Notes under the pieces: generated by a model
The model's input: only the letters and a program-made list of their open reading frames with translations
Database searches by the model: none
Told to the model about the DNA's origin: nothing
NCBI GenBank assembly: GCA_902572225.1
Contig: CACGFJ010000004.1
Coordinates: 1-55,509, forward strand
Reading direction: 5' to 3'
Source of the DNA: an uncultured Pelagibacteraceae bacterium
GTDB lineage: Bacteria > Pseudomonadota > Alphaproteobacteria > Pelagibacterales > Pelagibacteraceae
DNA: 55,509 nucleotides
Position numbers and translations under genes: made by a program
In this document: positions 1-9,101 of the stretch, one piece after another
Layout of the letters: each line of letters begins with the position of its first letter
How positions within the stretch are numbered: position 1 is the first letter of the stretch

Positions 1-2
1 AA

Positions 3-1460
3 ATCCAGGATTATATTTTTGGTCCAGATGATGATGTTAAGTTATTTCACGAAACAACAAAAACGAAAATAAAAGAGTTTTTTAACTATCAAAAAAATTT
101 TTTTAACAATGATGAGTATGACTTATTAAATAAAGTTATTTTGAATTTAGAAAGTATAGATTTAAACGATTCATCACTATTTGAAGCGAGGAGAACTGAA
201 TTACAAAAAATGTTACTAGATGAATTGAGTGTTTATAATAGCACAAATACTACAATAATTTCTGATAATCCTAAAATGCAAATATATTATAAAAAAAATA
301 TTAAACAAAAATGGAATTTAGATATTGATGTTAATACCACCCAAACTCCAAAAAAAGTTTACAAATATGCAATTGTACCATCTGAATTCAGCAAAGATCG
401 AATAACAAAACTAATCAACGAACATAAGTTTAAAATTATTAATTTTTTTTCAACACCAACAATCAAAGAAAAAATTAATGATGTAATAAAATATAATAAA
501 ATAAAGTGGAAAAGATATCATCTTGATAATGAAAAAAAAATAGAGCTAGTTAACATTGATAATAAACTACAGCATACTTTTAGCGCACCAGAGCATTCTA
601 TGTATGACGGATCCTTTTCAACAAATTCAGACAAAAAGATTGATCTTGAAGCTTTATTAGATAAACCCTTTGATCGAAATAAATTAAAGTCAGAGACTAG
701 TGAAGAAGATGACATCGATGCACGAGTATTAATTTTTTATGGTAATGCATATGGGTATTTCACAGAAAATACTGATTTCAAACTTATTAATAATTTATTT
801 TCCACAACTAGACGAAAAGATAATTTAATTAGAGAAGTTAGTTTCAAGGATTTAAAAGTTGATGACTTTTTATTAATTAGAGATTCATCTGATAGAGATG
901 TAATAGAGTCTGAGGCAAAACTTAAATTCAAAGACCCAAATGATTACGAAAAATTAAGACTAAAATCTAGAAAATGGTTTGATGTTTTAATAAATACAAA
1001 AAATAAAAATAATTTATCAATTAGTAATATATTTAATAAAATGGAATTATCAGGTTATACAAAATCAAGAGCAACTCTAAGAAATCTAGTAAATAACTTA
1101 ATAATATGTCCAGATGAATATATTGATATTGTAATTTTAATTAAAGCACTTGAAGATTTAGCTAATCAAAGTTTATTAAATGAAAGTGAAATAAAAGAAA
1201 TTCACACTTGTTCACAGAAACTAAAATCTACTCATCGAAACGCTGGTAGATTATTATCCAAAAAAATATTAGTTGCTCTCAAAGATCAAGATGTTGATGT
1301 TGGTAGGGAACCTGTGAGAATTGATTATAATAAAGATGGAACTATATCATTAAATTCTCAAGACAGCGATAAACCTGAAGCCTGGATAGTTCAAGTACAA
1401 GAAATTGAAAAAAATAAATTCAAAGTTTCACAATCAGAATTAAATAACTTAAAATATTAA
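3..1460 (+). CDS. DrmE-like DISARM protein, C-terminal part (5' end outside window)
   Basis: The frame is open from base 3 to the stop at 1458-1460, with no stop between the window edge and the first in-frame TTG at 141. The gene therefore almost certainly begins outside the window and at least 485 C-terminal residues are seen. The visible part is hydrophilic and has no transmembrane segment. Its last 250 residues contain a stretch reading DFLLIRDSSDRDVIE, then a W-containing helical region with SGYTKSRATLRNLV, then an H-x-x-A-G motif (STHRNAG). I associate this layout with the C-terminal region of DrmE, the class 2 DISARM marker of unknown biochemistry. The call leans heavily on position: it lies directly upstream of helicase, drmA and drmB genes, with 2 bp to the next gene. 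If it is not DrmE it is an unrecognised defence protein. Confidence 0.6.
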   Translation: MQDYIFGPDDDVKLFHETTKTKIKEFFNYQKNFFNNDEYDLLNKVILNLESIDLNDSSLFEARRTELQKMLLDELSVYNSTNTTIISDNPKMQIYYKKNIKQKWNLDIDVNTTQTPKKVYKYAIVPSEFSKDRITKLINEHKFKIINFFSTPTIKEKINDVIKYNKIKWKRYHLDNEKKIELVNIDNKLQHTFSAPEHSMYDGSFSTNSDKKIDLEALLDKPFDRNKLKSETSEEDDIDARVLIFYGNAYGYFTENTDFKLINNLFSTTRRKDNLIREVSFKDLKVDDFLLIRDSSDRDVIESEAKLKFKDPNDYEKLRLKSRKWFDVLINTKNKNNLSISNIFNKMELSGYTKSRATLRNLVNNLIICPDEYIDIVILIKALEDLANQSLLNESEIKEIHTCSQKLKSTHRNAGRLLSKKILVALKDQDVDVGREPVRIDYNKDGTISLNSQDSDKPEAWIVQVQEIEKNKFKVSQSELNNLKY

Positions 1461-1462
1461 CG

Positions 1463-3313
1463 ATGAGAATGATACCTCCAGTAATTGATGTAAATGCGCC
1501 ATCAGGTGAAAAAGAAATTTTTCAATTATTAAAAGATACTAATTCTAAAAAATTCAAAGATTGCTTAGTTTTTCATTCACTTAATTATCCTCAAGGAACA
1601 GAAAAAAATAAAAAACAAAGTTATGAATTTTTTGGTGAGAGTGATTTTGTAATTTTAGTTCCATCTCGTGGTTTAATTAATATTGAGGTTAAAGGTGGAA
1701 AAATTTCTAGGGAGGATGGAATATGGTACACAAATAATAGATTTGGAAAACATAAAATTAAAGATCCATTTAAACAAGCAACTAACTCATTATTTAAAAT
1801 AGGTGGATATTTAAAAACTAAAGATATTTTAATACCACAGGATTATCTTGTTATATTCCCAGATTGTGAATTTGATACTACTGGAATTGAAATCTCGGAT
1901 CAAAACCTTGTATCGGGAGAGATAAATCCCAAGTTATTAAACACACTAAACAATATTATTGAAAATCATTTAATCGAAGCAAATGGAAGATTTCATCCAA
2001 AAGAGAGTGATCTAAACCAAATAATAAAGGTTTTGAGACCAAATTTTACAAGCAACTTATCAAGTAAAAATTTATTAAACCAAAGTAGAAAACAAATAGA
2101 TAAATTTACTAATGAACAAATAAAAATATTAGAAAGTTATAACAGCAACAGATTAATCGTAACTGGTGGTCAAGGAACAGGAAAAACAATCATAGCAGAA
2201 GAAATTGCAAAAAAGAAATTACTTGAAGGTTCAGTTTTGTTTATAAGTTCTGGAAGGTTAAGGAATGAAGAAACTAAAATAAGATTTAAAGATTTTAATA
2301 ATTTTCATTGTTTTACTTTTCATAACTTCATTAATAAAATTATAAAAGACATCATAAAAAAAGAAATTCCAAAAGAACTCTCTGATAAGATCAATTCTTT
2401 GAAATTTGAAGATAGAACAGATTTTTTTCTTAAATTCATAAGTGATACTATTTTAGAAGCTGAGAATTTTAAAAAATATGATTTTTTAATAATGGATGAA
2501 ATGCAAAATTATTGTCACTATGATGAGTTTTATGGTGTGTTCGGCTCTATAATTAAGGGTGATCTTAAGGAGGGTAAATGGTATTTTTTTGGAGATTTTG
2601 ATTATCAGAATTTATGGTCTAACTCTATTTCAGATGAAATTAAAAAGAAAAATCCTAAATTATATTTAAGAGATCTAAATCCTGAGACACATCAACTAAC
2701 ATATAATGTAAGAAATGCTCAACAGATAGTCGTGCATTCTCCTTTTTTATCTGGTGTTGCAAAAGAAAAATTACCTTCAAGACCTTTTATAATTAAAATT
2801 GAGGGACAAATTAAACATTATTTTGAAAATAGTGTTAAACATAAAATTGAAAGACTTGAAAAAATAATAGAAGATCTAAAAAAACAAAATATAGATGGAA
2901 ACGAAATTGTAATTTTGTCTTCAAATAGAATTGATAATCAAAAAAATTATATATCATCATCTAATATTGCTAATTTTTTTAAAATAATTGATTTAACTCA
3001 AATTAGTAAGTTCGGCACTGATATAATAAAATCAGATGAAAAAAATTGTATTTACTTTTCTACTTCACACGCGTTTCAAGGAATGGAAAGTAAGATAATA
3101 ATTCTTACAGACCCATTAACAAGTCCAATTGAAAATCATAAAATAAACGAAGCTGATTATTCAAACAGTAAAGATTTAAAAAATTTGATAACATATAATG
3201 CTATGGGTAGAGCCAATACTTTTCTTTATGTAATCTGGGACAAAATTCATGAAAAATATGTTAATCAACAAATTGGTAAAGCACTTAAAATGCAAGATGA
3301 GGTATCCCTTTAA
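1463..3313 (+). CDS. NERD nuclease-superfamily 1 helicase fusion, DISARM-associated
   Basis: 616 aa. Residues about 12-110 form a nuclease-related (NERD, PD-(D/E)XK-like) domain: an early Glu (GEKEIF), an Asp in ESDFVIL (about 58-64) and the E-x-K catalytic pattern in NIEVKGG (about 72-78). After a linker comes a helicase core with Walker A GGQGTGKT (about 234-241), Walker B FLIMDEMQ (about 340-347), a late S-H-A-F-Q-G motif (THAFQG-like, YFSTSHAFQG) and a motif VI-like stretch, YNAMGRA. NERD proteins of this layout are predicted DNA-cleaving or processing helicases. It starts 2 bp after the DrmE-like gene, and its stop touches the ATG of drmA, so it is translated as part of the same operon. 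It is not among the core genes of the described class 2 DISARM set, so its role here is inferred. Confidence 0.85.
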   Translation: MRMIPPVIDVNAPSGEKEIFQLLKDTNSKKFKDCLVFHSLNYPQGTEKNKKQSYEFFGESDFVILVPSRGLINIEVKGGKISREDGIWYTNNRFGKHKIKDPFKQATNSLFKIGGYLKTKDILIPQDYLVIFPDCEFDTTGIEISDQNLVSGEINPKLLNTLNNIIENHLIEANGRFHPKESDLNQIIKVLRPNFTSNLSSKNLLNQSRKQIDKFTNEQIKILESYNSNRLIVTGGQGTGKTIIAEEIAKKKLLEGSVLFISSGRLRNEETKIRFKDFNNFHCFTFHNFINKIIKDIIKKEIPKELSDKINSLKFEDRTDFFLKFISDTILEAENFKKYDFLIMDEMQNYCHYDEFYGVFGSIIKGDLKEGKWYFFGDFDYQNLWSNSISDEIKKKNPKLYLRDLNPETHQLTYNVRNAQQIVVHSPFLSGVAKEKLPSRPFIIKIEGQIKHYFENSVKHKIERLEKIIEDLKKQNIDGNEIVILSSNRIDNQKNYISSSNIANFFKIIDLTQISKFGTDIIKSDEKNCIYFSTSHAFQGMESKIIILTDPLTSPIENHKINEADYSNSKDLKNLITYNAMGRANTFLYVIWDKIHEKYVNQQIGKALKMQDEVSL

Positions 3314-6300
3314 ATGAGTTTAAAATCCAAAGATTGCTTAGAGTATATAGAAAAAGAGCTTAAAAAAGAGTTAATTGGACCTTCTGATGGTTTATTTAAT
3401 AGAGTTCAGTATAAAAAAGTTGATGGAAAAGATAAAAATTATGAAGCTAATGATGTAGCATCTTTATCTTTTTTTCCGAATGAACCAAACTTAAATAAAC
3501 AGGAAATTTTAGTTAACTCACCAAAATATAATTATATAGCAGGAGTGTTATATCCAAAAAAAACCAGTTACTCAGAAGAAATTGATCATGACTTTAAAAG
3601 TGAAGAGTCTGTAAGTTTTGATGATGCAAAAATTTCTGATTTATCATCAGATAATAAATATGAAAAAGAGAGAACTTCAGAAAATAATTACGATGGCAAC
3701 AATTCTGACAATGAAGATCCTATAGATTTAACCAATGAATTAAAACCATCTGCCATGGGGATTTCAATATGTATTGAAGCACCAGAAGTTTTAATCATTT
3801 CCCTAAAAAATGTTGGTCAATATTACAAATTAACAAATAAAGAGGAAATTCCAATAGAAAGTAAGATAGTAGCTTTTTATATTTCAAAATTTAATGATGA
3901 GAACAAGTCTTCTTATAAATGGATATCGAGCAACTATTCGTTAAATAATTCAAATCAAAATACTGTTGAAGATTTTATATCAAATGTATTTGAAATTAAA
4001 AAAAGCACTTTTAAAAATAATGTTGATTATTTTGATAAATTTTTTGATCAAAGAGCTGGATGGCATCAAAAAAAATCTTCTCCCTCTCTAGACGATATTA
4101 AAATAAAATTTGATGGTTATAAAAAAGAAGATTTAGAAAATGAAATTATAAAATGTATAAAAAATATTAATACAAAAGAAATTAACGAAACATACAAATA
4201 TGAAGGTTACTTTCGAAAAAATCTAAACCATGAAATTGAAATTAAAAAGGAAGAATTAATTACAGGAAATACAAAAAAATTTATTGATTATGATGGTAAC
4301 GACTTGGGGTTATCAATTCATATTACTAAAAGAAAAAGTGAAAAGGAAAATCAATATTATTTAACACTTCATTTAGTAAACGATAATGAAACATCAGATA
4401 AAGAATATGTAAAAGATTGTTTTTTTCAATGTGGTTTTGAAATTAAATCAAAAGATGGAGCATCCATATTTAAAGAATACAAAGAAAAAAATTTAAAATA
4501 TATGGATGATGAAGAAAAATCATTACATTTACTTCATAGAAACAATAAATCTTATGCTGTTGGTCATGGTTGTGCTGTTTCTTGGGATCTAAAAGAGGGA
4601 AATTGTAAAAAAGTATATACAGAAATTTTTCCATCATATGAAGTAAAACCAATTAAAGCAAAAATTTTTGACGATCTTAATCTTGATATGATGAAATTTT
4701 CTGAAGATGTTGATTTTGCTACAAACGAGATAAAAAAGCTAATTGATAAATATACAGTTTGGCTCGAAAACGAAAAATTAAAGACAAATGATTTGGATCA
4801 AGAGTTTAAAGAAGTTTCTAAGTTAAATATAAAAAAAGCCACAGATAATTTAGATAGAATTAATGAAGGTTTAGAAATTCTAAAAACAGATAAAGCAATC
4901 CAGGATGCTTTTATGTTTATGAATAAAGCAATGGCTCAACAACAGTTTCATTATAAATTGTCTACCGAAAAAGATTTTGAATACAAAAATGATTTAAATA
5001 AAATAGATTATAGTAATGAACTTCAGAAAATAGGAAAAGGTAAATGGTATCCTTTTCAAATAATTTTTATAATTTTAAATATTAAAAGTTTTTCTGACCC
5101 ATTAAGTGAAGATAGAGATATCATGGACTTAATATGGTTCCCTACAGGAGGTGGAAAAACAGAAGCATATTTAGGCTTGTCATCTTTTGTAATTTTTTTG
5201 AGAAAAATTAAAGAACCAGAGAAATCTGGAAATGCTGTTATTATGCGATACACTTTAAGGCTGCTCACAACTCAACAATTTTTGAGAGCATCAACTTTAA
5301 TTTGTGCATGTGAAAAAATAAGGTCAGAAAACGAAGAAAAATTAGGAAAAATTGAAATCAATATAGGTTTATGGATTGGAGGAGAAGCGACACCCAATAC
5401 AGAAGAAAACGCAAAGAAAATTCTTTCCTCACTTGAGAACCCTCATTCAACATTAGAGAATAAATTTTTAATTATAAATTGTCCTTGGTGTGGTGAAGAT
5501 ATGGGCCCTGATGCAAAAACTTCTAAGGAGGGATCAATACCAGGTTATAAAATTGAAAATATATCTCCAAAAGAAAAAAAGAAAATTGTCTTTGCGTGTG
5601 AAAATATTTCTTGTAATTTTTCACATAAGAAAAAAAATTTTTTACCAATTGATGTTATTGATGAAAGAATTTATGAAAAACAACCTGATTTAGTTATTGG
5701 TACAATTGATAAATTTGCTACTTTGCCATGGAAACCAGAAGCTTTAGAATGCTTTGCCTCAGATGAAAATATTAATGGAACAGATTTAATCATTCAAGAT
5801 GAATTGCATTTGATATCTGGTCCACTTGGATCAATTTCTGGAATGTATGAAATTTGTATTAAGGCATTAACTGAGAAAAAAATTAACAATCAAACAATTA
5901 CTGCAAAAATTGTTGGATCCACTGCAACTATCAGTAAAGCTGAAAAACAAATTTACTCACTTTATGGAAAAAAATGTTCAATTTTTCCTTCTCAAACAAA
6001 TCAGCTCGAAGATAGTTTTTTTTCTTATGAAAAAAAAGATGCAGATGGAAGAAAATATGTTGGAATATTTTGTCCTTCCTCTACATCACCTCAAATAACT
6101 CTTTCTAAAGTTATTGCATCTCTCTTTGTTAATGTAAAAGTTTTTTCTTTAGATAAATGCAAAGATCCGAAAATTTATGATCCATATTGGACTCAACTAA
6201 TATATTTTAACAGTATTCGAGAGCTTATGACAGGAGCATCGCTTTTATATGATGATGTTGATGGAGAAAAAAATGCTCTCTATGTAAAAAAAGGTTTAGA

Positions 6301-7114
6301 TTTTGAAATTAAACAAAATTATGATTACTATAGAAAAATTAATCCAAGACAAATTGCTGAATTAACATCAAGACAGGATAGTAGCGAAATTCCCAAGATA
6401 TTAAAAAGGATGTTTGTTTCAAAAAATGAAGATACATATCCTTATGATATTTGCTTAGCAACAAATATGATACAGGTTGGTATTGATATACCAAGATTAA
6501 GTTTGATGATAATTAACGGTCAACCAAAAACAACTTCAGAATATATTCAAGCATCAAGCAGAGTTGGTAGAGATCAAAATAGCCCTGGTTTAGTTTTTAA
6601 TATTTTATCCCCTTTTAATTCTAGAGACAGATCTCATTATGAACATTTTAAAAGTTATCACCAATCTATATATAATTATGTTGAGCCCACTAGTGTTACA
6701 CCGCACTCAACATCGGTAAGAAAAAGATGCCTTCATGCAGTAGTAATTACACTTTGCAGACTGTGGGACAAAAAAAATCGTGCATTACCTAATCTTCCAA
6801 AAGATGAGATAAAAAATAAAGTATTAAAATATATAACTGATTATGTAAAAAAAGCTGATCCAGATCATCCAGAAGAAGTTGAAAGAACTGAAAAGGATAT
6901 ATTGGAAATATTTAGGAGATGGAAAGAGATACAGCCTCTTAAATTTGGAAGTATGAGTTTAGATCAATCTATAGAGGGAACATTAATGTATCCATCTGGG
7001 ACAGAAAAGAAAATAGAAGGCGATCAATTTGAAACACCTACTTCAATGCGTAATGTTGATAGAGAATGTTCTGCAAGAATTACAAACACTATTGGTGCTA
7101 ATCATGAGATTTAA
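3314..7114 (+). CDS. drmA: DrmA-type DISARM helicase
   Basis: 1266 aa. The N-terminal 500 residues have no motif I recognise. The helicase core follows: Walker A WFPTGGGKTEAY (about 608-619), a DEAD-like box QDELHLISG (about 827-835), motif III-like GSTATIS (about 866), then a second RecA-like domain with NMIQVGIDIPRL (about 1050) and motif VI QASSRVGRD (about 1078). Two CxxC/CxxxxC pairs (CPWCG about 722; CENISC about 762) are probably a zinc finger between motifs I and II. The PTGGGKTEAYLG signature, the ELHLISG box and the size match DrmA, the SF2 helicase common to both DISARM classes. DrmA works with DrmB to bind and unwind invading DNA. The ATG directly follows the upstream stop, and the 3' end overlaps drmB by 11 bp, indicating translational coupling. 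Confidence 0.9.
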   Translation: MSLKSKDCLEYIEKELKKELIGPSDGLFNRVQYKKVDGKDKNYEANDVASLSFFPNEPNLNKQEILVNSPKYNYIAGVLYPKKTSYSEEIDHDFKSEESVSFDDAKISDLSSDNKYEKERTSENNYDGNNSDNEDPIDLTNELKPSAMGISICIEAPEVLIISLKNVGQYYKLTNKEEIPIESKIVAFYISKFNDENKSSYKWISSNYSLNNSNQNTVEDFISNVFEIKKSTFKNNVDYFDKFFDQRAGWHQKKSSPSLDDIKIKFDGYKKEDLENEIIKCIKNINTKEINETYKYEGYFRKNLNHEIEIKKEELITGNTKKFIDYDGNDLGLSIHITKRKSEKENQYYLTLHLVNDNETSDKEYVKDCFFQCGFEIKSKDGASIFKEYKEKNLKYMDDEEKSLHLLHRNNKSYAVGHGCAVSWDLKEGNCKKVYTEIFPSYEVKPIKAKIFDDLNLDMMKFSEDVDFATNEIKKLIDKYTVWLENEKLKTNDLDQEFKEVSKLNIKKATDNLDRINEGLEILKTDKAIQDAFMFMNKAMAQQQFHYKLSTEKDFEYKNDLNKIDYSNELQKIGKGKWYPFQIIFIILNIKSFSDPLSEDRDIMDLIWFPTGGGKTEAYLGLSSFVIFLRKIKEPEKSGNAVIMRYTLRLLTTQQFLRASTLICACEKIRSENEEKLGKIEINIGLWIGGEATPNTEENAKKILSSLENPHSTLENKFLIINCPWCGEDMGPDAKTSKEGSIPGYKIENISPKEKKKIVFACENISCNFSHKKKNFLPIDVIDERIYEKQPDLVIGTIDKFATLPWKPEALECFASDENINGTDLIIQDELHLISGPLGSISGMYEICIKALTEKKINNQTITAKIVGSTATISKAEKQIYSLYGKKCSIFPSQTNQLEDSFFSYEKKDADGRKYVGIFCPSSTSPQITLSKVIASLFVNVKVFSLDKCKDPKIYDPYWTQLIYFNSIRELMTGASLLYDDVDGEKNALYVKKGLDFEIKQNYDYYRKINPRQIAELTSRQDSSEIPKILKRMFVSKNEDTYPYDICLATNMIQVGIDIPRLSLMIINGQPKTTSEYIQASSRVGRDQNSPGLVFNILSPFNSRDRSHYEHFKSYHQSIYNYVEPTSVTPHSTSVRKRCLHAVVITLCRLWDKKNRALPNLPKDEIKNKVLKYITDYVKKADPDHPEEVERTEKDILEIFRRWKEIQPLKFGSMSLDQSIEGTLMYPSGTEKKIEGDQFETPTSMRNVDRECSARITNTIGANHEI

Positions 7115-9101
7115 AAAGAAAAAAAATCAAAGAATACTGCGTACTTTAAGAAGATCACATGTAGTTTCTACTTATGGTGTTGGATCAGTTTATCAGTTTA
7201 AAAATAAATATAATTCAAATAGTGATTCTGAATCTTTAATGCTAGCAGGAATAGAAGAGTGGTTTCAAAATGTAGATGACATTATACCTGAATGGAAAAT
7301 ATATGAACCTAGATTGCAAGAAGCTTTAGGGAAAGATTTTTTTGTTTTGCCACCAGATTATAGAAAAAATCATGATAATCCTAAAATTGCTAATCGCCAT
7401 TTACCTTATGTTAGATTCCCTCAATGGCATAGATGTAGTGCATGTGGTTTAATGGAATATGTGGGAAAACATGCAAGTTCAGATAAACTTGTTTGTAAAG
7501 CTAAAACAAGATTGAATGAACTAGATTTAGATCAAGAACAAAAAAAAAAGATACAAAATAGTTTTAAAGTTTGCTTTAATGCTAGAGACGGAAACGAACC
7601 AAATAAATTAATTCCTGTAAGATTTTTGGTTGCATGTGAACATGGTCATATTGATGATTTCCCGTTTATTGAATGGACTCATAAAAATTTAAAAAGTAAA
7701 ATTAATAAAGATCCACAAGAACATATTTTAAAATCATTCGGTGGACGTGGAGGTAACTCTTCCATTTTAGGATTAAAATTTAAATGTATGACTTGTAATA
7801 CGGATCAAGTGGATATAGCTAAATTTTTTCAAAAAAATTTAGATAACGATAGTCAAAATGACAAATTAGGTCCTGGTTTTAACGAAATTAAACATGAGTG
7901 TAGTGGATCAAGACCTTGGATTGGTGAAAACGAGCACAACTGTAAAGCAAAACAACATGTTCTTTTGAAAGGTGCTTCAAATATTTACTATCCAACTATA
8001 AAAAGTTCGATTTTTATTCCAGTAATAACAGAAGAGTTTGATAAGGAAATTTTGAATAAAATTAATAATGAAACATTTTGGAACTCAATAAAAGATCAAA
8101 ATGAAGAAATGTTAAATATAATACTAACTACAGTTGTATCAGATACAAATATTGATTTAGATAAATTAAAACTTGCTGTTAAGAAAAAAAAGGAAGGACT
8201 TTTAAATCAATCACAATTAGAAAAGGACTTAGAAAACCCACAGAAAATTGAGGAAAATTATAGATTTCAAGAATATGATTTTATCCTAAATAAAGATTCA
8301 AATGATTCAGCAGAGTTAACAAAACATAAATTAGATATTTCTGAATATAAAGAATTAGAAAACTTTTTTTCAGATATAATATTAATAGATAAATTGAGAG
8401 AAACTAGAGTACAAACCGGTTTTTCAAGAATAAATCCTTACGAAGAAGGTGCGGGCACTTTTAAACAACATTTGAGTAGCAGGCCTAGAAAATGGCTTCC
8501 AGCAATGGTTGTTAACGGAGAGGGAATATTTTTTAATTTTAATTCAAAAGCTTTAAATAAATGGCTTGAAGTATTCAGAGATAAAAAATTGGAAAATCTA
8601 AATTATAATTATAATGAGTTTCGTAAAAAAAGGAAATTGCATGAGCGATATATAAGCTCTAAATTTATTCTTCTACATACATTTGCTCACATTTTAATGA
8701 ACAGACTTTGTTTTAACTGTGGTTATTCTAGTGCAGCTTTGAGAGAAAGGATTTATTGCAATCTTTATGATGAAACTAAAGAAATGCAAGGTGTTCTTAT
8801 TTACACGTCTGCTGGTGATTCTGAGGGAACATTAGGAGGATTGGTTAGAGAGGGAGAGCCGTTAAATTTAAGAAAAACAATTTATGAGGCTATTTCTAAA
8901 TCAGTTCATTGTTCTTATGATCCTGTCTGCAAACAAACAAAATCACAAGGCTTGGGTGGAACAAACTCTTCATCATGTCATGCATGCACATTTGTTTCTG
9001 AAACATCTTGTGAAGAGAATAACCAGCTTCTCAACAGATCTACTATCATAGGTGATGAAGATGGTAAATTAATTGGGTACTTTGAGAGTTTATTAGATTA
9101 G
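7104..9101 (+). CDS. drmB: DrmB, DUF1998-domain DISARM protein
   Basis: 665 aa from the ATG at 7104, which overlaps the drmA stop by 11 bp. The frame is open back to 7029, but that would add residues inside drmA and break the family's usual beginning, here LRRSHVVSTYGVGSVYQF. Cysteine pairs lie at about 111/114 (CSACG), 228/231 (CMTC) and 535/538 (CFNC). The C-terminal DUF1998 region carries H-T-F-A-H-I-L (about 524-530), an AGDSEGTLGGL loop (about 570-580) and a final Cys cluster (CSYDPVC, SCHAC, SC; about 603-636), probably binding zinc. DrmB is the obligate partner of DrmA in DISARM, where the pair is required for restriction of unmodified phage DNA. The stop at 9099-9101 directly abuts the stop of the methyltransferase on the other strand. 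Confidence 0.9.
   Translation: MRFKKKKNQRILRTLRRSHVVSTYGVGSVYQFKNKYNSNSDSESLMLAGIEEWFQNVDDIIPEWKIYEPRLQEALGKDFFVLPPDYRKNHDNPKIANRHLPYVRFPQWHRCSACGLMEYVGKHASSDKLVCKAKTRLNELDLDQEQKKKIQNSFKVCFNARDGNEPNKLIPVRFLVACEHGHIDDFPFIEWTHKNLKSKINKDPQEHILKSFGGRGGNSSILGLKFKCMTCNTDQVDIAKFFQKNLDNDSQNDKLGPGFNEIKHECSGSRPWIGENEHNCKAKQHVLLKGASNIYYPTIKSSIFIPVITEEFDKEILNKINNETFWNSIKDQNEEMLNIILTTVVSDTNIDLDKLKLAVKKKKEGLLNQSQLEKDLENPQKIEENYRFQEYDFILNKDSNDSAELTKHKLDISEYKELENFFSDIILIDKLRETRVQTGFSRINPYEEGAGTFKQHLSSRPRKWLPAMVVNGEGIFFNFNSKALNKWLEVFRDKKLENLNYNYNEFRKKRKLHERYISSKFILLHTFAHILMNRLCFNCGYSSAALRERIYCNLYDETKEMQGVLIYTSAGDSEGTLGGLVREGEPLNLRKTIYEAISKSVHCSYDPVCKQTKSQGLGGTNSSSCHACTFVSETSCEENNQLLNRSTIIGDEDGKLIGYFESLLD

Noticed and set aside
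518..931. Two 64-65 aa frames on the - strand inside the DrmE-like gene
   Set aside because: They lie wholly antisense to a long coding frame, have no ribosome binding site, and reflect AT-rich codon use.
7029..7103. Earlier start for drmB inside drmA
   Set aside because: It adds 25 residues encoded in the drmA 3' end; the ATG at 7104 gives the usual 11-nt overlap and DrmB N-terminus.
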